From Planctomycetota bacterium (GTDB lineage: Bacteria; Planctomycetota; Phycisphaerae; Tepidisphaerales; Tepidisphaeraceae), in NCBI GenBank assembly GCA_026693085.1, contig JAPLNB010000139.1, forward strand, positions 1 to 32,758: a DNA stretch of 32,758 bases, written 5' to 3'. Of the stretch, positions 6,849 through 14,643 are shown piece after piece. The stretch's first letter is position 1. Every line of letters starts with the position of its first letter. The position numbers were made by a program, and so were the translations under genes. The notes below the pieces were generated by a model that did not search any database, was not told the origin of the DNA, and worked only from the letters and a program-made list of their open reading frames with translations.

Positions 6849-7013
6849 TTATGTATCCGTGGGGCGGAATTGGAGGTAGACAGCGTCTGTGACTTTGGGG
6901 ACGCGGCAGGGTCTCAGGGGACGGTGCCGATGGCGTGGGGGTTTGGGGTGGGGTATAGTGGCGGGGGTTGCTGGCGGACAAATCGGGGGGAGCATTCTTT
7001 GGAGAGGTCGATC

Positions 7014-8309
7014 ATGAGGAAACAATCGCGACGTGTGTTTCTTAAGGGGATCGGCGTGGGTGTTGGGGCAGTGGTGGCGGGGCCTACGATTGTGCGGGCG
7101 CAGGCGTTGGGGCTAGGGGGGAGTGTGTCGGCGAGTGAGAGAATTGCGATGGGGATCATTGGGTATGGCGGGAGGGGGACCGATGTGATGGGGCATTTTT
7201 TGAATGAGAAAGATGTGCAGTGGCGGGCGGTGTGCGATACGCGGAAGCAGCGGCAGGCGGCGGGGAAGACGGTGGTGGATAAGAAGTATGGGAACGCGGA
7301 TTGCGCGATGTACACCGATCTGAGGGAAATGGTCGGGAGGAAAGATATTGATGCGGTGTTGATCGCGACGGGCTGCCATTGGCATGCGTTGGCGACGATA
7401 TTGGCGGCGAAGGAGGGGAAGGATGTTTATTGTGAGAAGCCGATGTCGCTGACGGTGGCCGAGGGGCGGGCGGTGGTGGAGACCTGCAAGCGGTATGGGA
7501 CGATCTACCAGGCGGGGCATCAGCGGCGGTCGGTGGATTCGTTCCGGTTTATGGCGGAGGTGGTGAGGAAGGGGATGATCGGGCAGTTGAAGACGGCGTT
7601 GTGTACGGTGTGGGAGAATCCGGCGTTGAGGCCTGAGGGGCCACGGGCGGTGCCGGCGGGGTTTGATTATGAGATGTGGCTGGGGTGTCGGCCTTGGCAT
7701 CCGTATACGGAGGCGCGGGTGAGGGGGTGGGCGTATTTCTGGGATACCGGAGGGGGGATGATGTTGGATATGGGGGTGCACTGGACGGACATGGTGCAGT
7801 TTGTGCGGCAGATGGATGATACGGGGCCTGTGGAGTATGAGGGGGAGGGTGTGTTTGATCCGACGGCGTTCAGCGACGTGCCGGTTACGGGCGAGTATCG
7901 GGCGAAGTATGCGGACGGGGCGACGCTGATTATGAGGGAGAGCGGGCCATTCGAGGATCGGCATATTCGGTTTGAGGGGACGGAGGGGTGGATTTCGTTG
8001 ATGGATAGCACGAATGCGGTGACGGCGTCGCCAAGCTCGATTTTGAAGATGAGGAGCATTTCGGCCAAGGGCTGGGGAGATGCGGGGGATCATGTGCGGA
8101 ACTTTTTGGATGGGGTGAAGACGCGGAATCCGATGACGACGTGTTATCCGGAGTCGGCGCACCGTGCGACGGCGATCGGGCATTTGGGGAATATTGCGTT
8201 GCGGCTGGGGCGGAAGGTGAAGTTTGAGCCGAAGACGGAGATGTGCGTGGGGGATGATGAGGCGCAGCGGATGCTGTCGCGGGCGATGCGAGCGCCGTGG
8301 CATCTGTAA
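7014..8309 (+). CDS. Tat-exported Gfo/Idh/MocA family oxidoreductase
   Basis: A 431-aa NAD(P)-dependent sugar oxidoreductase-type protein. The N-terminus MRKQSRRVFLKGIGVGVGAVVAGPTIVRA is a twin-arginine signal (SRRVFLK), meaning export in folded form with bound cofactor. The Rossmann start is IAMGIIGYGGRGTDV, followed by the family motif VYCEKPMSLTVAEG (EKP) and GGGMMLDMGVHWTDMVQF with the conserved catalytic-region His. Family members oxidise sugars, inositols or glycosides; several act at C3 of glycosides. The ATG at 7014 has GGAGAGG about 6 bases upstream; the 48 upstream codons are rejected. The next gene starts 53 bases on and encodes a DUF1080 protein, a frequent partner. Substrate cannot be read from the sequence. 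Confidence 0.9.
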   Translation: MRKQSRRVFLKGIGVGVGAVVAGPTIVRAQALGLGGSVSASERIAMGIIGYGGRGTDVMGHFLNEKDVQWRAVCDTRKQRQAAGKTVVDKKYGNADCAMYTDLREMVGRKDIDAVLIATGCHWHALATILAAKEGKDVYCEKPMSLTVAEGRAVVETCKRYGTIYQAGHQRRSVDSFRFMAEVVRKGMIGQLKTALCTVWENPALRPEGPRAVPAGFDYEMWLGCRPWHPYTEARVRGWAYFWDTGGGMMLDMGVHWTDMVQFVRQMDDTGPVEYEGEGVFDPTAFSDVPVTGEYRAKYADGATLIMRESGPFEDRHIRFEGTEGWISLMDSTNAVTASPSSILKMRSISAKGWGDAGDHVRNFLDGVKTRNPMTTCYPESAHRATAIGHLGNIALRLGRKVKFEPKTEMCVGDDEAQRMLSRAMRAPWHL

Positions 8310-8317
8310 TGCGTGCG

Positions 8318-8341
8318 GCCACGAATAACACGAATGAACAC
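8318..8341 (+). repeat. Dispersed CACGAA-type repeat, copy 2
   Basis: Second copy of the 24-base element seen at 4948-4971 (2 mismatches), here 8 bases after the oxidoreductase stop and within the spacer to the next gene of the presumed operon. Confidence 0.7.
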
Positions 8342-8362
8342 CCATTGGTTTGGCGAGGGAAT

Positions 8363-11300
8363 ATGAAATACGCAAAAGAGCTGACAGCAGTGGTGATCGG
8401 GGTGGTGGTGATGAGTGCGGCGGCGTTTGGGGCGGTGACGACGGCGGAGATTGAGAAGGCGGTGGCGGGGATTGCGACTTATGACGTGGGGAAGGTGAGG
8501 GGGCCGTTGACGGAGATGGAACGGGTAGTCCGGGAAGCGGGCGACGCGGCGGCGCGCGCGCAGATTGAGGGGCAGTTGGTGAAGCTGCTGGAAGGAGCCG
8601 GGGCGACTCTGGAGGGGAGGAATGTCGCTTGCGAGATCTTGGCAAGGATTGGAGGGGATGCATCGGTGCCGGTGTTGAGCAAGATGCTGGGGGATGCGAA
8701 GACGGTGGATATGGCGTGTCTGGCGCTGGGGGCGAATCCGAGCGCGGCGGCAGGGAAGGCGCTGCGCGATGCGGTCGGGACGGCCAAGGGCAAGGGATTG
8801 GTGGCGATTGTGAGCGTGTTGGGGGATCGGAAGGACGCGGCGAGCGTGGGGATAATGGCGAAGATGATTGTGGGGGAGGATGCGATGGTGGCGGAGGCGG
8901 CGATCAGCGCGATGGGGAGGATCGGATCGGCGGAGGCCGCGGAGGAGTTGGGGAAGGTCCGCAAGAGCGGGGATACCAGGCGCAGAGAGGTCGTCAGCGG
9001 AGCGTATTTGCAGTGCGCGATTGCGTTGGCCAGGGCGGGAAAGAAGGCGGAGGGAGTGGCGATTTGCAGGGAACTGCTTGGGGAGGGTGAATCGGCGCTG
9101 TGCAAGCGCGGGGCGTTGGCGGCGATGATCAACATGAGCGGGGCGGAGGCGGTGCCGATGATTCTGGGGGCGATGGCGGGGAATGACCGGGTGATGCAGG
9201 CGACGGCGATTGCGCAGATCCGGATGGTGGAAGGGCGGGAGGTGACGGAGCGGTTTGCGAATGAGCTGGGGAAGGTTTCGGATGAGCTGAAGGTGCTGTT
9301 GATCGGGGCGTTGGATGATCGGGGTGATGCGGCGGCGAGAGGGGCGATCGTGGCGGCGGCGGGGAACGAGAATGCGGCGGTGAGGGTGGCGGCGATTCGG
9401 GCGCTTGGGCGGTTGGGGGATTGGTCGAGCGTGGCGGTGCTGGCGAAGGCGGCCACGGAGGGAAGGAACGAGGCCGAGCGCCGGGCGGGGTTGCTGGCGC
9501 TGCGGAGAGTGGGTGGCGAAGGCGTGGAGGTGGGGATTGTGGAGGCGATGAAAGGGGCGAAGGGTGAGGCGAAGGCGCAGTTGATTGAGGTCTTGAGCGA
9601 TCGGGGTGCGAAGGGTGCGGTGGCGGCGCTGTTGAATGAGGCGAAGCGTGGGGAAGCGCGCGGGGCGGCGCTGAAGGCGCTGGGGCAGTTGGCGAGCGTT
9701 GATGCGCTGCCGGCGATGGTGGAATTGGTGGTGAAGATGCAGGGGGATGACGGGCGGGCGGAGGCGGAGGGGGCGGTGGTGGCGGTGTGCAAGAAGCAGG
9801 TGGATGTGGAGAAGCGGGCGGATTTGGTGTTGGGGGCGATGGGTGGGGCGAAGGGGACGGCGAAGGCGTCGTTGATCCGGGTGTTGAGGGGCGTTGGGAA
9901 TGGGAAGGCGTTTGAGGCGGTGAAGGGGAGTCTGAATGATGCGGATGAGGTGGTGAAGGGGGCGGCAGTGCGGGCGATGGCGGATTGGGCGGATGGGCGG
10001 GCGACGGCGGTGTTGTTGGAGATCTGCCGGACGACCGGGAATGAGACCTATCGGATTGTGGCGTTGCGGGGCGCGGTGAGGTTGTTGAGAGTGGAGGGTG
10101 GGCAGCCGACGGCGGGGACGGTAAAGGCGTATGCGGATCTGATGGCAGCGGCCAAGAGGGCGGAGGAGAAGAAGCTGGTGCTGGGGGGATTGACGGGATT
10201 GGCGCATCCGGCGGCGCTGACGCTGGCGGAGGCGTGCATGAGCGATCCGGCGGTGAGCGCGGAGGCGGCGGTGGCGATGGTGAATGTGGCGGATGCGATC
10301 AAGGGGGCGTATCGGGAGGAAGTGGCGGCGGCGATGAAGAAGCTGGCGGGGGTGACGAAAGAGGAGAACATCAAGCGGCAGGCGGGGGAGGTGCTGGCGT
10401 ATATTGAGAAGGTTGGGGATTATGTGACGGCATGGCAGGCGTGCGGGCCGTTTGCGGAGGCGGGGAAGAATAACGCGCAGTTATTTGATATTGAGTTTGG
10501 GATGGAGAAAGTGGAGTGGCGGGTGTTGGCGGCGGGGGCGGATTCGGCGCGGCCGATGGTGATGAGTTTGACGGCGATCTACCCGGGCGAGCATCGGGTG
10601 GCGTATGTGCGGACGAATGTGTGGTCGGAGAAAGACCAGGAGGCGAGGATTGAGTTGGGGGTGGATGATGCGGCGAAGGTGTGGCTGAATGGGAAGGTGG
10701 TGCTGGGGAACAACACGGCGGGGGCGTGTGTGCCGGGGGCGCAGAAGGTGGATGTGGTATTGAAGAAGGGGTGGAATGCGCTACAGATAAAAGTGGTGCA
10801 GGCGACGGGGCCGTTTGAGTTCTGTGTGCGGTTGTGCAAGAGAGATGGGGGAAAACTGGAGGGGATTCGGGTGGATTGTTCGGCGGAGGATGGGAAGGGC
10901 GAAGCGTTGTTTGATGGCAAGACGTTTGAGGGGTGGCAAGGGCCGATGGAGGTGTTTCGGATTGAGGAGGGGGCGATTGTGGGCGGGTCGATGAAGGGGC
11001 CGGTGAAGCAGAATGAGTTCTTGACGGCGAAGAAAGAGTATGGGGATTTTGAGTTGCGGTTGAAGTTCAAGTGCATTGGGAAGGGAGTGAATGCGGGGAT
11101 TCAGATTCGTAGCCGGCGGGTTGCGAATGGAAATGAGATGATTGGGTACCAGGCGGATCTGGGGGATGGGTATTGGGGGTGCTTGTACGATGAGTCGCGG
11201 CGGAACCGGGTGCTGGCGACGGCGAATGCGGCGGAAGTGAAGAAGGTGTTGAAGGTGGAGGAGTGGAACGAGTATGTGATCCGGTGCGAGGGGAAGCGGA

Positions 11301-11458
11301 TTCGGCTGTCGATCAATGGATTGCAGACGGTGGATTATGTGGAGGCGGACGAGAAGATCGAGCTGCGGGGGCTGATTGGGTTGCAGATTCATGGGGGCGG
11401 GCCGAGCGAGGCGTGGTATAAGGATATTGGGATCGAGGAACTGCCGGCGGGTCGGTGA
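8363..11458 (+). CDS. Secreted HEAT-repeat protein with C-terminal DUF1080 (3-keto-disaccharide hydrolase) domain
   Basis: A 1031-aa exported protein. A Sec signal peptide (MKYAKELTAVVIGVVVMSAAAFGA) is followed by a long alpha-solenoid of HEAT/PBS-lyase-like repeats to about residue 690 (recurrent ALGRLG, AVRVAAIRALG, AALKALGQLA). Residues about 690-840 form a beta-rich segment (YVTAWQACGPF, DDAAKVWLNGKVV, GWNALQIKVV) like sugar-enzyme accessory sandwiches. About 845-1031 is DUF1080: LFDGKTFEGWQG, FELRLKFKC, NAGIQIRSR, GYQADLGDGYWGCLYDESRR, YVIRCEGKRIRLSINGLQTVDY, GLIGLQIHGGGPSEAWYKDI. DUF1080 members cleave 3-keto-glycosides. ATG at 8363 has GAGGGA upstream. It lies 53 bases behind the oxidoreductase, so the two may oxidise and then cleave a glycoside outside the cytoplasm. 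A strong terminator follows at 11542-11599. Confidence 0.85.
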   Translation: MKYAKELTAVVIGVVVMSAAAFGAVTTAEIEKAVAGIATYDVGKVRGPLTEMERVVREAGDAAARAQIEGQLVKLLEGAGATLEGRNVACEILARIGGDASVPVLSKMLGDAKTVDMACLALGANPSAAAGKALRDAVGTAKGKGLVAIVSVLGDRKDAASVGIMAKMIVGEDAMVAEAAISAMGRIGSAEAAEELGKVRKSGDTRRREVVSGAYLQCAIALARAGKKAEGVAICRELLGEGESALCKRGALAAMINMSGAEAVPMILGAMAGNDRVMQATAIAQIRMVEGREVTERFANELGKVSDELKVLLIGALDDRGDAAARGAIVAAAGNENAAVRVAAIRALGRLGDWSSVAVLAKAATEGRNEAERRAGLLALRRVGGEGVEVGIVEAMKGAKGEAKAQLIEVLSDRGAKGAVAALLNEAKRGEARGAALKALGQLASVDALPAMVELVVKMQGDDGRAEAEGAVVAVCKKQVDVEKRADLVLGAMGGAKGTAKASLIRVLRGVGNGKAFEAVKGSLNDADEVVKGAAVRAMADWADGRATAVLLEICRTTGNETYRIVALRGAVRLLRVEGGQPTAGTVKAYADLMAAAKRAEEKKLVLGGLTGLAHPAALTLAEACMSDPAVSAEAAVAMVNVADAIKGAYREEVAAAMKKLAGVTKEENIKRQAGEVLAYIEKVGDYVTAWQACGPFAEAGKNNAQLFDIEFGMEKVEWRVLAAGADSARPMVMSLTAIYPGEHRVAYVRTNVWSEKDQEARIELGVDDAAKVWLNGKVVLGNNTAGACVPGAQKVDVVLKKGWNALQIKVVQATGPFEFCVRLCKRDGGKLEGIRVDCSAEDGKGEALFDGKTFEGWQGPMEVFRIEEGAIVGGSMKGPVKQNEFLTAKKEYGDFELRLKFKCIGKGVNAGIQIRSRRVANGNEMIGYQADLGDGYWGCLYDESRRNRVLATANAAEVKKVLKVEEWNEYVIRCEGKRIRLSINGLQTVDYVEADEKIELRGLIGLQIHGGGPSEAWYKDIGIEELPAGR

Positions 11459-11507
11459 TCGGCATGGGATGACGATCGAGAATGTCGGGAAAAAACAAAG
11501 AATGGGC

Positions 11508-11535
11508 TTGATTTTTGGGGAGGCGTTGCTATGCT
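11508..11535 (+). promoter_or_regulatory. Putative promoter directly before a terminator hairpin
   Basis: TTGATT (11508-11513) and TATGCT (11530-11535), spacer 16 bases, each 4 of 6 to consensus. A start about 7 bases after the -10 would fall at the first base of the hairpin at 11542. Confidence 0.3.
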
Positions 11536-11541
11536 TGATTT

Positions 11542-11599
11542 GTCGGCGGTATTCTCCGAAGAAGGTTCCCCCCGCCTTCTTCAACCGCCGACTTTTTTT
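11542..11599 (+). terminator. Rho-independent terminator with a two-part stem
   Basis: GTCGGCGGT (11542-11550) pairs perfectly with ACCGCCGAC (11584-11592). Inside it, GAAGAAGG (11558-11565) pairs perfectly with CCTTCTTC (11575-11582). Seven T follow at once (11593-11599). It ends the HEAT/DUF1080 transcript, or serves as a leader attenuator or small-RNA end for the tldD side. Confidence 0.88.
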
Positions 11600-11696
11600 G
11601 CGCGCCTGTTTTGGGGGGTAGTTTGGGGGAGTTGGGCTTGTGGCGGGGGCGTGCAAGTCGTAGGCTTGGGGGCGTTGCTGTCAAGGAGTTACAAAC

Positions 11697-13130
11697 GTGC
11701 TAGCGGAACTGGAAGGCGACTTCCGTAAGGTCGTGCCGCGGGTGGATTTTTGTTCGCTGCGGTTTTTTCACAGTCGAGAGGAAGTGCTGTCGGTTCGGCA
11801 GGACGTGCCGGAGCCGATCGTGCGCAATGAGGATATGGGGGTGATGCTCACGGTGATGAACAAGGGGGGTATGGGATACGCGGCGACGAGCGATCTGAGC
11901 GTGGCGGGGCTGAAGGCGGCGGTGGATCAGGCGAAGCTCTGGGCGGGGCGGACGGAGGGGCGGAGCGTGGTCGATTTCCGCAAGGTGCCGATGCCGGAGC
12001 CACGGGGGGAATATGCGGGGCCGAACGGGCGGGCGTGGGAGTCGCTGGGGCTGGGGCAGAAGTTTGAGCTCTTGATGACGCAGTCGAAGCGGCTGAAACG
12101 GGGGGAGCCGATTGTGGACTGGGCGGCGTCGGTGTGGCACAGCGATATCGAGTTGCTGTACCTGACGGCGGGTGGGGGACGGGTGTATCAGCAGTTCCAC
12201 CTGACGGGGCCGGGGCTGCGGGCGACGGCCAGCGCCGGGGCGGAGGCGCAGACGCGGACGTTTGGGGCGGGGGCGCTCTGCCAGCAGGGCGGGCTGGAAG
12301 TATTGGAGCGCTTTGGGTTTAAAGATGCTGCGGAGCAGGTCGCCGAGGAGGCGATGCAGCTATTGGCGGCGGAAAATTGCCCGAGCGGGAAGATGGATCT
12401 GCTGCTCGGGCCAGATCAGATGGTGTTGCAGATCCATGAATCGATCGGACATCCGACGGAACTGGATCGGATACTGGGCGATGAGCGGAATTATGCGGGG
12501 ACCAGTTTTGTGACGCTGGATATGCTGGGCAGCTATCCGTATGGATCGCCACTTCTGAATGTGACGTATGATCCGTCGCGAAGGGAGCAACTCGCAAGCT
12601 ATGGATACGATGATGATGGATTGAAGGCGGAGAAGACGTACATTATTCGCAATGGAATATTGCAGTGTGCGATGGGGGCGACGATTTCGCAGGCGAGGAC
12701 GGGGTTGCGGGGGGTTGCGAACAGCCGATCGGATACGTGGAATCGGCCGCCGATTGACCGTATGGCGAACTTGAATGTCGAGGCTGGAACGAGTTCGGTG
12801 GAGGAGATGATTTCGGAGACCAAACGGGGGGTGTACATGAAAACGAACAATTCGTGGTCGATCGATGATAGCCGGAATAAGTTTCAGTTCGGGTGCGAAT
12901 GGGGGCGGTTGATTGAGGATGGGAAGTTGACGCGGGTGGTGAAGAATCCGAATTACCGCGGGATTTCGGCTAACTTCTGGCGGAATCTGAAGAGGGTGGG
13001 GAATGAAGGGACGGTGATGGTGATGGGAACGCCGAACTGCGGGAAGGGCGAGCCGAACCAGATCATGTATGTGGCGCATGCGAGCCCGGCGTGTTTGTTT
13101 GCGGATGTGGATGTGTTGGGCGGAGCATGA
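11697..13130 (+). CDS. tldD: Metalloprotease TldD
   Basis: A 477-aa TldD, the catalytic half of the TldD/TldE protease that degrades unfolded or modified peptides and matures some ribosomally made peptides. The zinc motif is HESIGHPTELDR (His247-Glu248...His252), the HExxxH form typical of TldD. Other family marks are GMGYAATSDLS near residue 59, the stretch SYPYGSPLLNVTYDP, and NFWRNLKRVGNEGTV near the end. The start is a GTG at 11697 preceded by AAGGAG with 8 bases spacing. tldE follows 59 bases later; the two form one operon and one heteromeric enzyme. No precursor peptide gene was seen nearby, so a general proteolytic role is more likely than a dedicated one. Confidence 0.93.
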   Translation: MLAELEGDFRKVVPRVDFCSLRFFHSREEVLSVRQDVPEPIVRNEDMGVMLTVMNKGGMGYAATSDLSVAGLKAAVDQAKLWAGRTEGRSVVDFRKVPMPEPRGEYAGPNGRAWESLGLGQKFELLMTQSKRLKRGEPIVDWAASVWHSDIELLYLTAGGGRVYQQFHLTGPGLRATASAGAEAQTRTFGAGALCQQGGLEVLERFGFKDAAEQVAEEAMQLLAAENCPSGKMDLLLGPDQMVLQIHESIGHPTELDRILGDERNYAGTSFVTLDMLGSYPYGSPLLNVTYDPSRREQLASYGYDDDGLKAEKTYIIRNGILQCAMGATISQARTGLRGVANSRSDTWNRPPIDRMANLNVEAGTSSVEEMISETKRGVYMKTNNSWSIDDSRNKFQFGCEWGRLIEDGKLTRVVKNPNYRGISANFWRNLKRVGNEGTVMVMGTPNCGKGEPNQIMYVAHASPACLFADVDVLGGA

Positions 13131-13131
13131 T

Positions 13132-13159
13132 GGGGAAACGATGAATGATAAACGATGAC
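13132..13159 (+). repeat. GGAAACGATGAA-type element, copy A
   Basis: GGGGAAACGATGAATGATAA followed by ACGATGAC, starting two bases after the tldD stop. Related copies lie at 18084-18116 and, reversed, at 20661-20692, each at the 3' end of a gene. Confidence 0.6.
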
Positions 13160-13189
13160 TCCGATTCAAGTTATGGCAGGAGATTGGCG

Positions 13190-14503
13190 ATGCGAGAGGC
13201 ATTCTATAAGTTGGTGGATGAGGTGACGGGGCGGCTAAGGGGGGCGGAGGTGCTGTTGGCGGGGTTCTCGGGGGAGGAGAGCGATTTTGTCCGGTTTAAT
13301 AAGTCGCTGGTTCGGCAGGCGGGGCATGTGCAGCAGCGAAGGCTAACTCTAGAGCTGATCGATGGTAATCGGCATGTGGCGGGGATGGTGACGCTGACGG
13401 GGGAGGCGGGGGAAGACCAGGGACGGGCGGCGCGGTTGTTGGAGGGGTTGAGGGAGGCGATTCGGAGTGTGCCGGAAGATCCGTATCTGCTTTATAATAC
13501 TGAGCCTAGGAATACGGAGCAGGGGAAGGAAAGCCGGTTGCCGGGGAGTGGGGAGATGGTGGAGGCGGTGCTGGGGGCGGGACGAGGGTTGGACTTGGTG
13601 GGGATACTGGCCAGCGGGGGGATTTACGGCGGGTTTGGGAATTCGTTGGGGCAACGTAACTGGTTTGATACGCATAGTTTCCATCTGGATTGGTGTTTTT
13701 ACCACGCGAAGGACAAGGCGGTGAAGACCAGCTATGCGGGGTTCGAGTGGGACGGGGCGGGGTTTGGGCGGAAGGTGGCGGAGGCGAAGGAGCAGTTGGG
13801 GGTGCTGGCGATCGAGGCGAAGACGATTGAGCCGGGGGAGTATCGGGTGTATTTGGCGCCGGCGGCGATGAATGAGGTGATGCAAACGCTGGGCTGGGTA
13901 GGGTTTGGATTGAAGGCCGTGCGGACGAAGACGACGAGCTTGCTCAAGATGGTTGAGGAGGGGCGGACGTTGTCCGAGAAGGTGACGTTGCGGGAGAACA
14001 CGGCCGAGGGGTTGGCGGCTAACTTCTTTAGCGGCGGGTTCTTGAAGCCTGGGGCGGTGACGTTGATCGAGAGGGGGAAGTTTGGGGAGGCGCTGGCGAG
14101 TCCGCGGTCGGCGAAGGAGTATGGGGTTCGGCCAAACGGGAATGAGTTTCCGGAGTCGTTGGATATGGCGGGCGGGGATATCGCGGCGGATGAGGTGCTG
14201 AATAAGCTGGGGACGGGGGTGTATGTAAATCGTTTGTGGTATTTGAATTACTCGGATCGGCCGGCGTGCCGGATGACGGGGATGACGCGGTTTGCGACGT
14301 TTTGGGTGGAAGGTGGGCGGATCGTGGCGCCGCTGAATGTGATGCGGTTTGACGAGACAATTTACCGGATGCTGGGTGCGAATCTGGTTGGGTTGACGGC
14401 GGAGCGGGATCTGTTGCCTAGCGAGAGCACGTATAAGGAGCGATCGACGAGTTCGTCGCGGTTGCCGGGGGCGCTGGTGGAGCGGTTTGCGTTTACGCTG
14501 TGA
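13190..14503 (+). CDS. tldE: TldE/PmbA, partner of TldD
   Basis: A 437-aa PmbA/TldE family protein, normal length, lacking the HExxxH site, as expected for the non-catalytic half of the complex. Recognisable parts are FVRFNKSLVRQAGHVQQRRLTLELI near the start, GLDLVGILASGGIYGGFGNSLGQRNWF in the middle, and GTGVYVNRLWYLNYSDRPACRMTGMTRFATFWVEGG near the end. I chose the ATG at 13190 (MREAFYKLV) because AGGAG lies 7 bases upstream; the in-frame ATG at 13145 would translate the repeat element. It is the second gene of the tldDE operon and converges on the YdjY-like gene; the 140 bases between hold a short GC hairpin. Confidence 0.92.
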   Translation: MREAFYKLVDEVTGRLRGAEVLLAGFSGEESDFVRFNKSLVRQAGHVQQRRLTLELIDGNRHVAGMVTLTGEAGEDQGRAARLLEGLREAIRSVPEDPYLLYNTEPRNTEQGKESRLPGSGEMVEAVLGAGRGLDLVGILASGGIYGGFGNSLGQRNWFDTHSFHLDWCFYHAKDKAVKTSYAGFEWDGAGFGRKVAEAKEQLGVLAIEAKTIEPGEYRVYLAPAAMNEVMQTLGWVGFGLKAVRTKTTSLLKMVEEGRTLSEKVTLRENTAEGLAANFFSGGFLKPGAVTLIERGKFGEALASPRSAKEYGVRPNGNEFPESLDMAGGDIAADEVLNKLGTGVYVNRLWYLNYSDRPACRMTGMTRFATFWVEGGRIVAPLNVMRFDETIYRMLGANLVGLTAERDLLPSESTYKERSTSSSRLPGALVERFAFTL

Positions 14504-14557
14504 GGACCCCCGGCGGCAGCCTGTCAATGAGTTGGTGACTGTCCCCCCCGCACGCTC

Positions 14558-14575
14558 CGGCCGGTCGGTCGGCCG
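14558..14575. terminator. GC-rich hairpin between convergent genes
   Basis: CGGCCG-GTCGGT-CGGCCG, a 6-bp stem with a 6-base loop, lies 55 bases after tldE and 69 bases beyond the end of the minus-strand gene. No T run on either side, so a terminator role is a guess. Confidence 0.3.
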
Positions 14576-14643
14576 AAGAAGGCGAAGCGGGAGGAATGAA
14601 ATGCCTTCTGACCCTTTTTTACCCAGCTCAACTGGCAACTACC

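Noticed and set aside
7113..8663. 516-codon minus-strand open frame across the oxidoreductase.
   Set aside because: Same reason: compositional shadow of a clear Gfo/Idh/MocA gene.
8144..10207. 687-codon minus-strand open frame over the HEAT gene.
   Set aside because: Arg/His/Pro-rich low-complexity protein, a mirror of the G-rich sense gene; the plus strand has a signal peptide, ribosome site and known domains.
11697..14503. TldD/TldE as part of a modified-peptide biosynthesis cluster.
   Set aside because: No short precursor-like gene, transporter or modifying enzyme lies nearby, so a general TldDE protease is the simpler reading.
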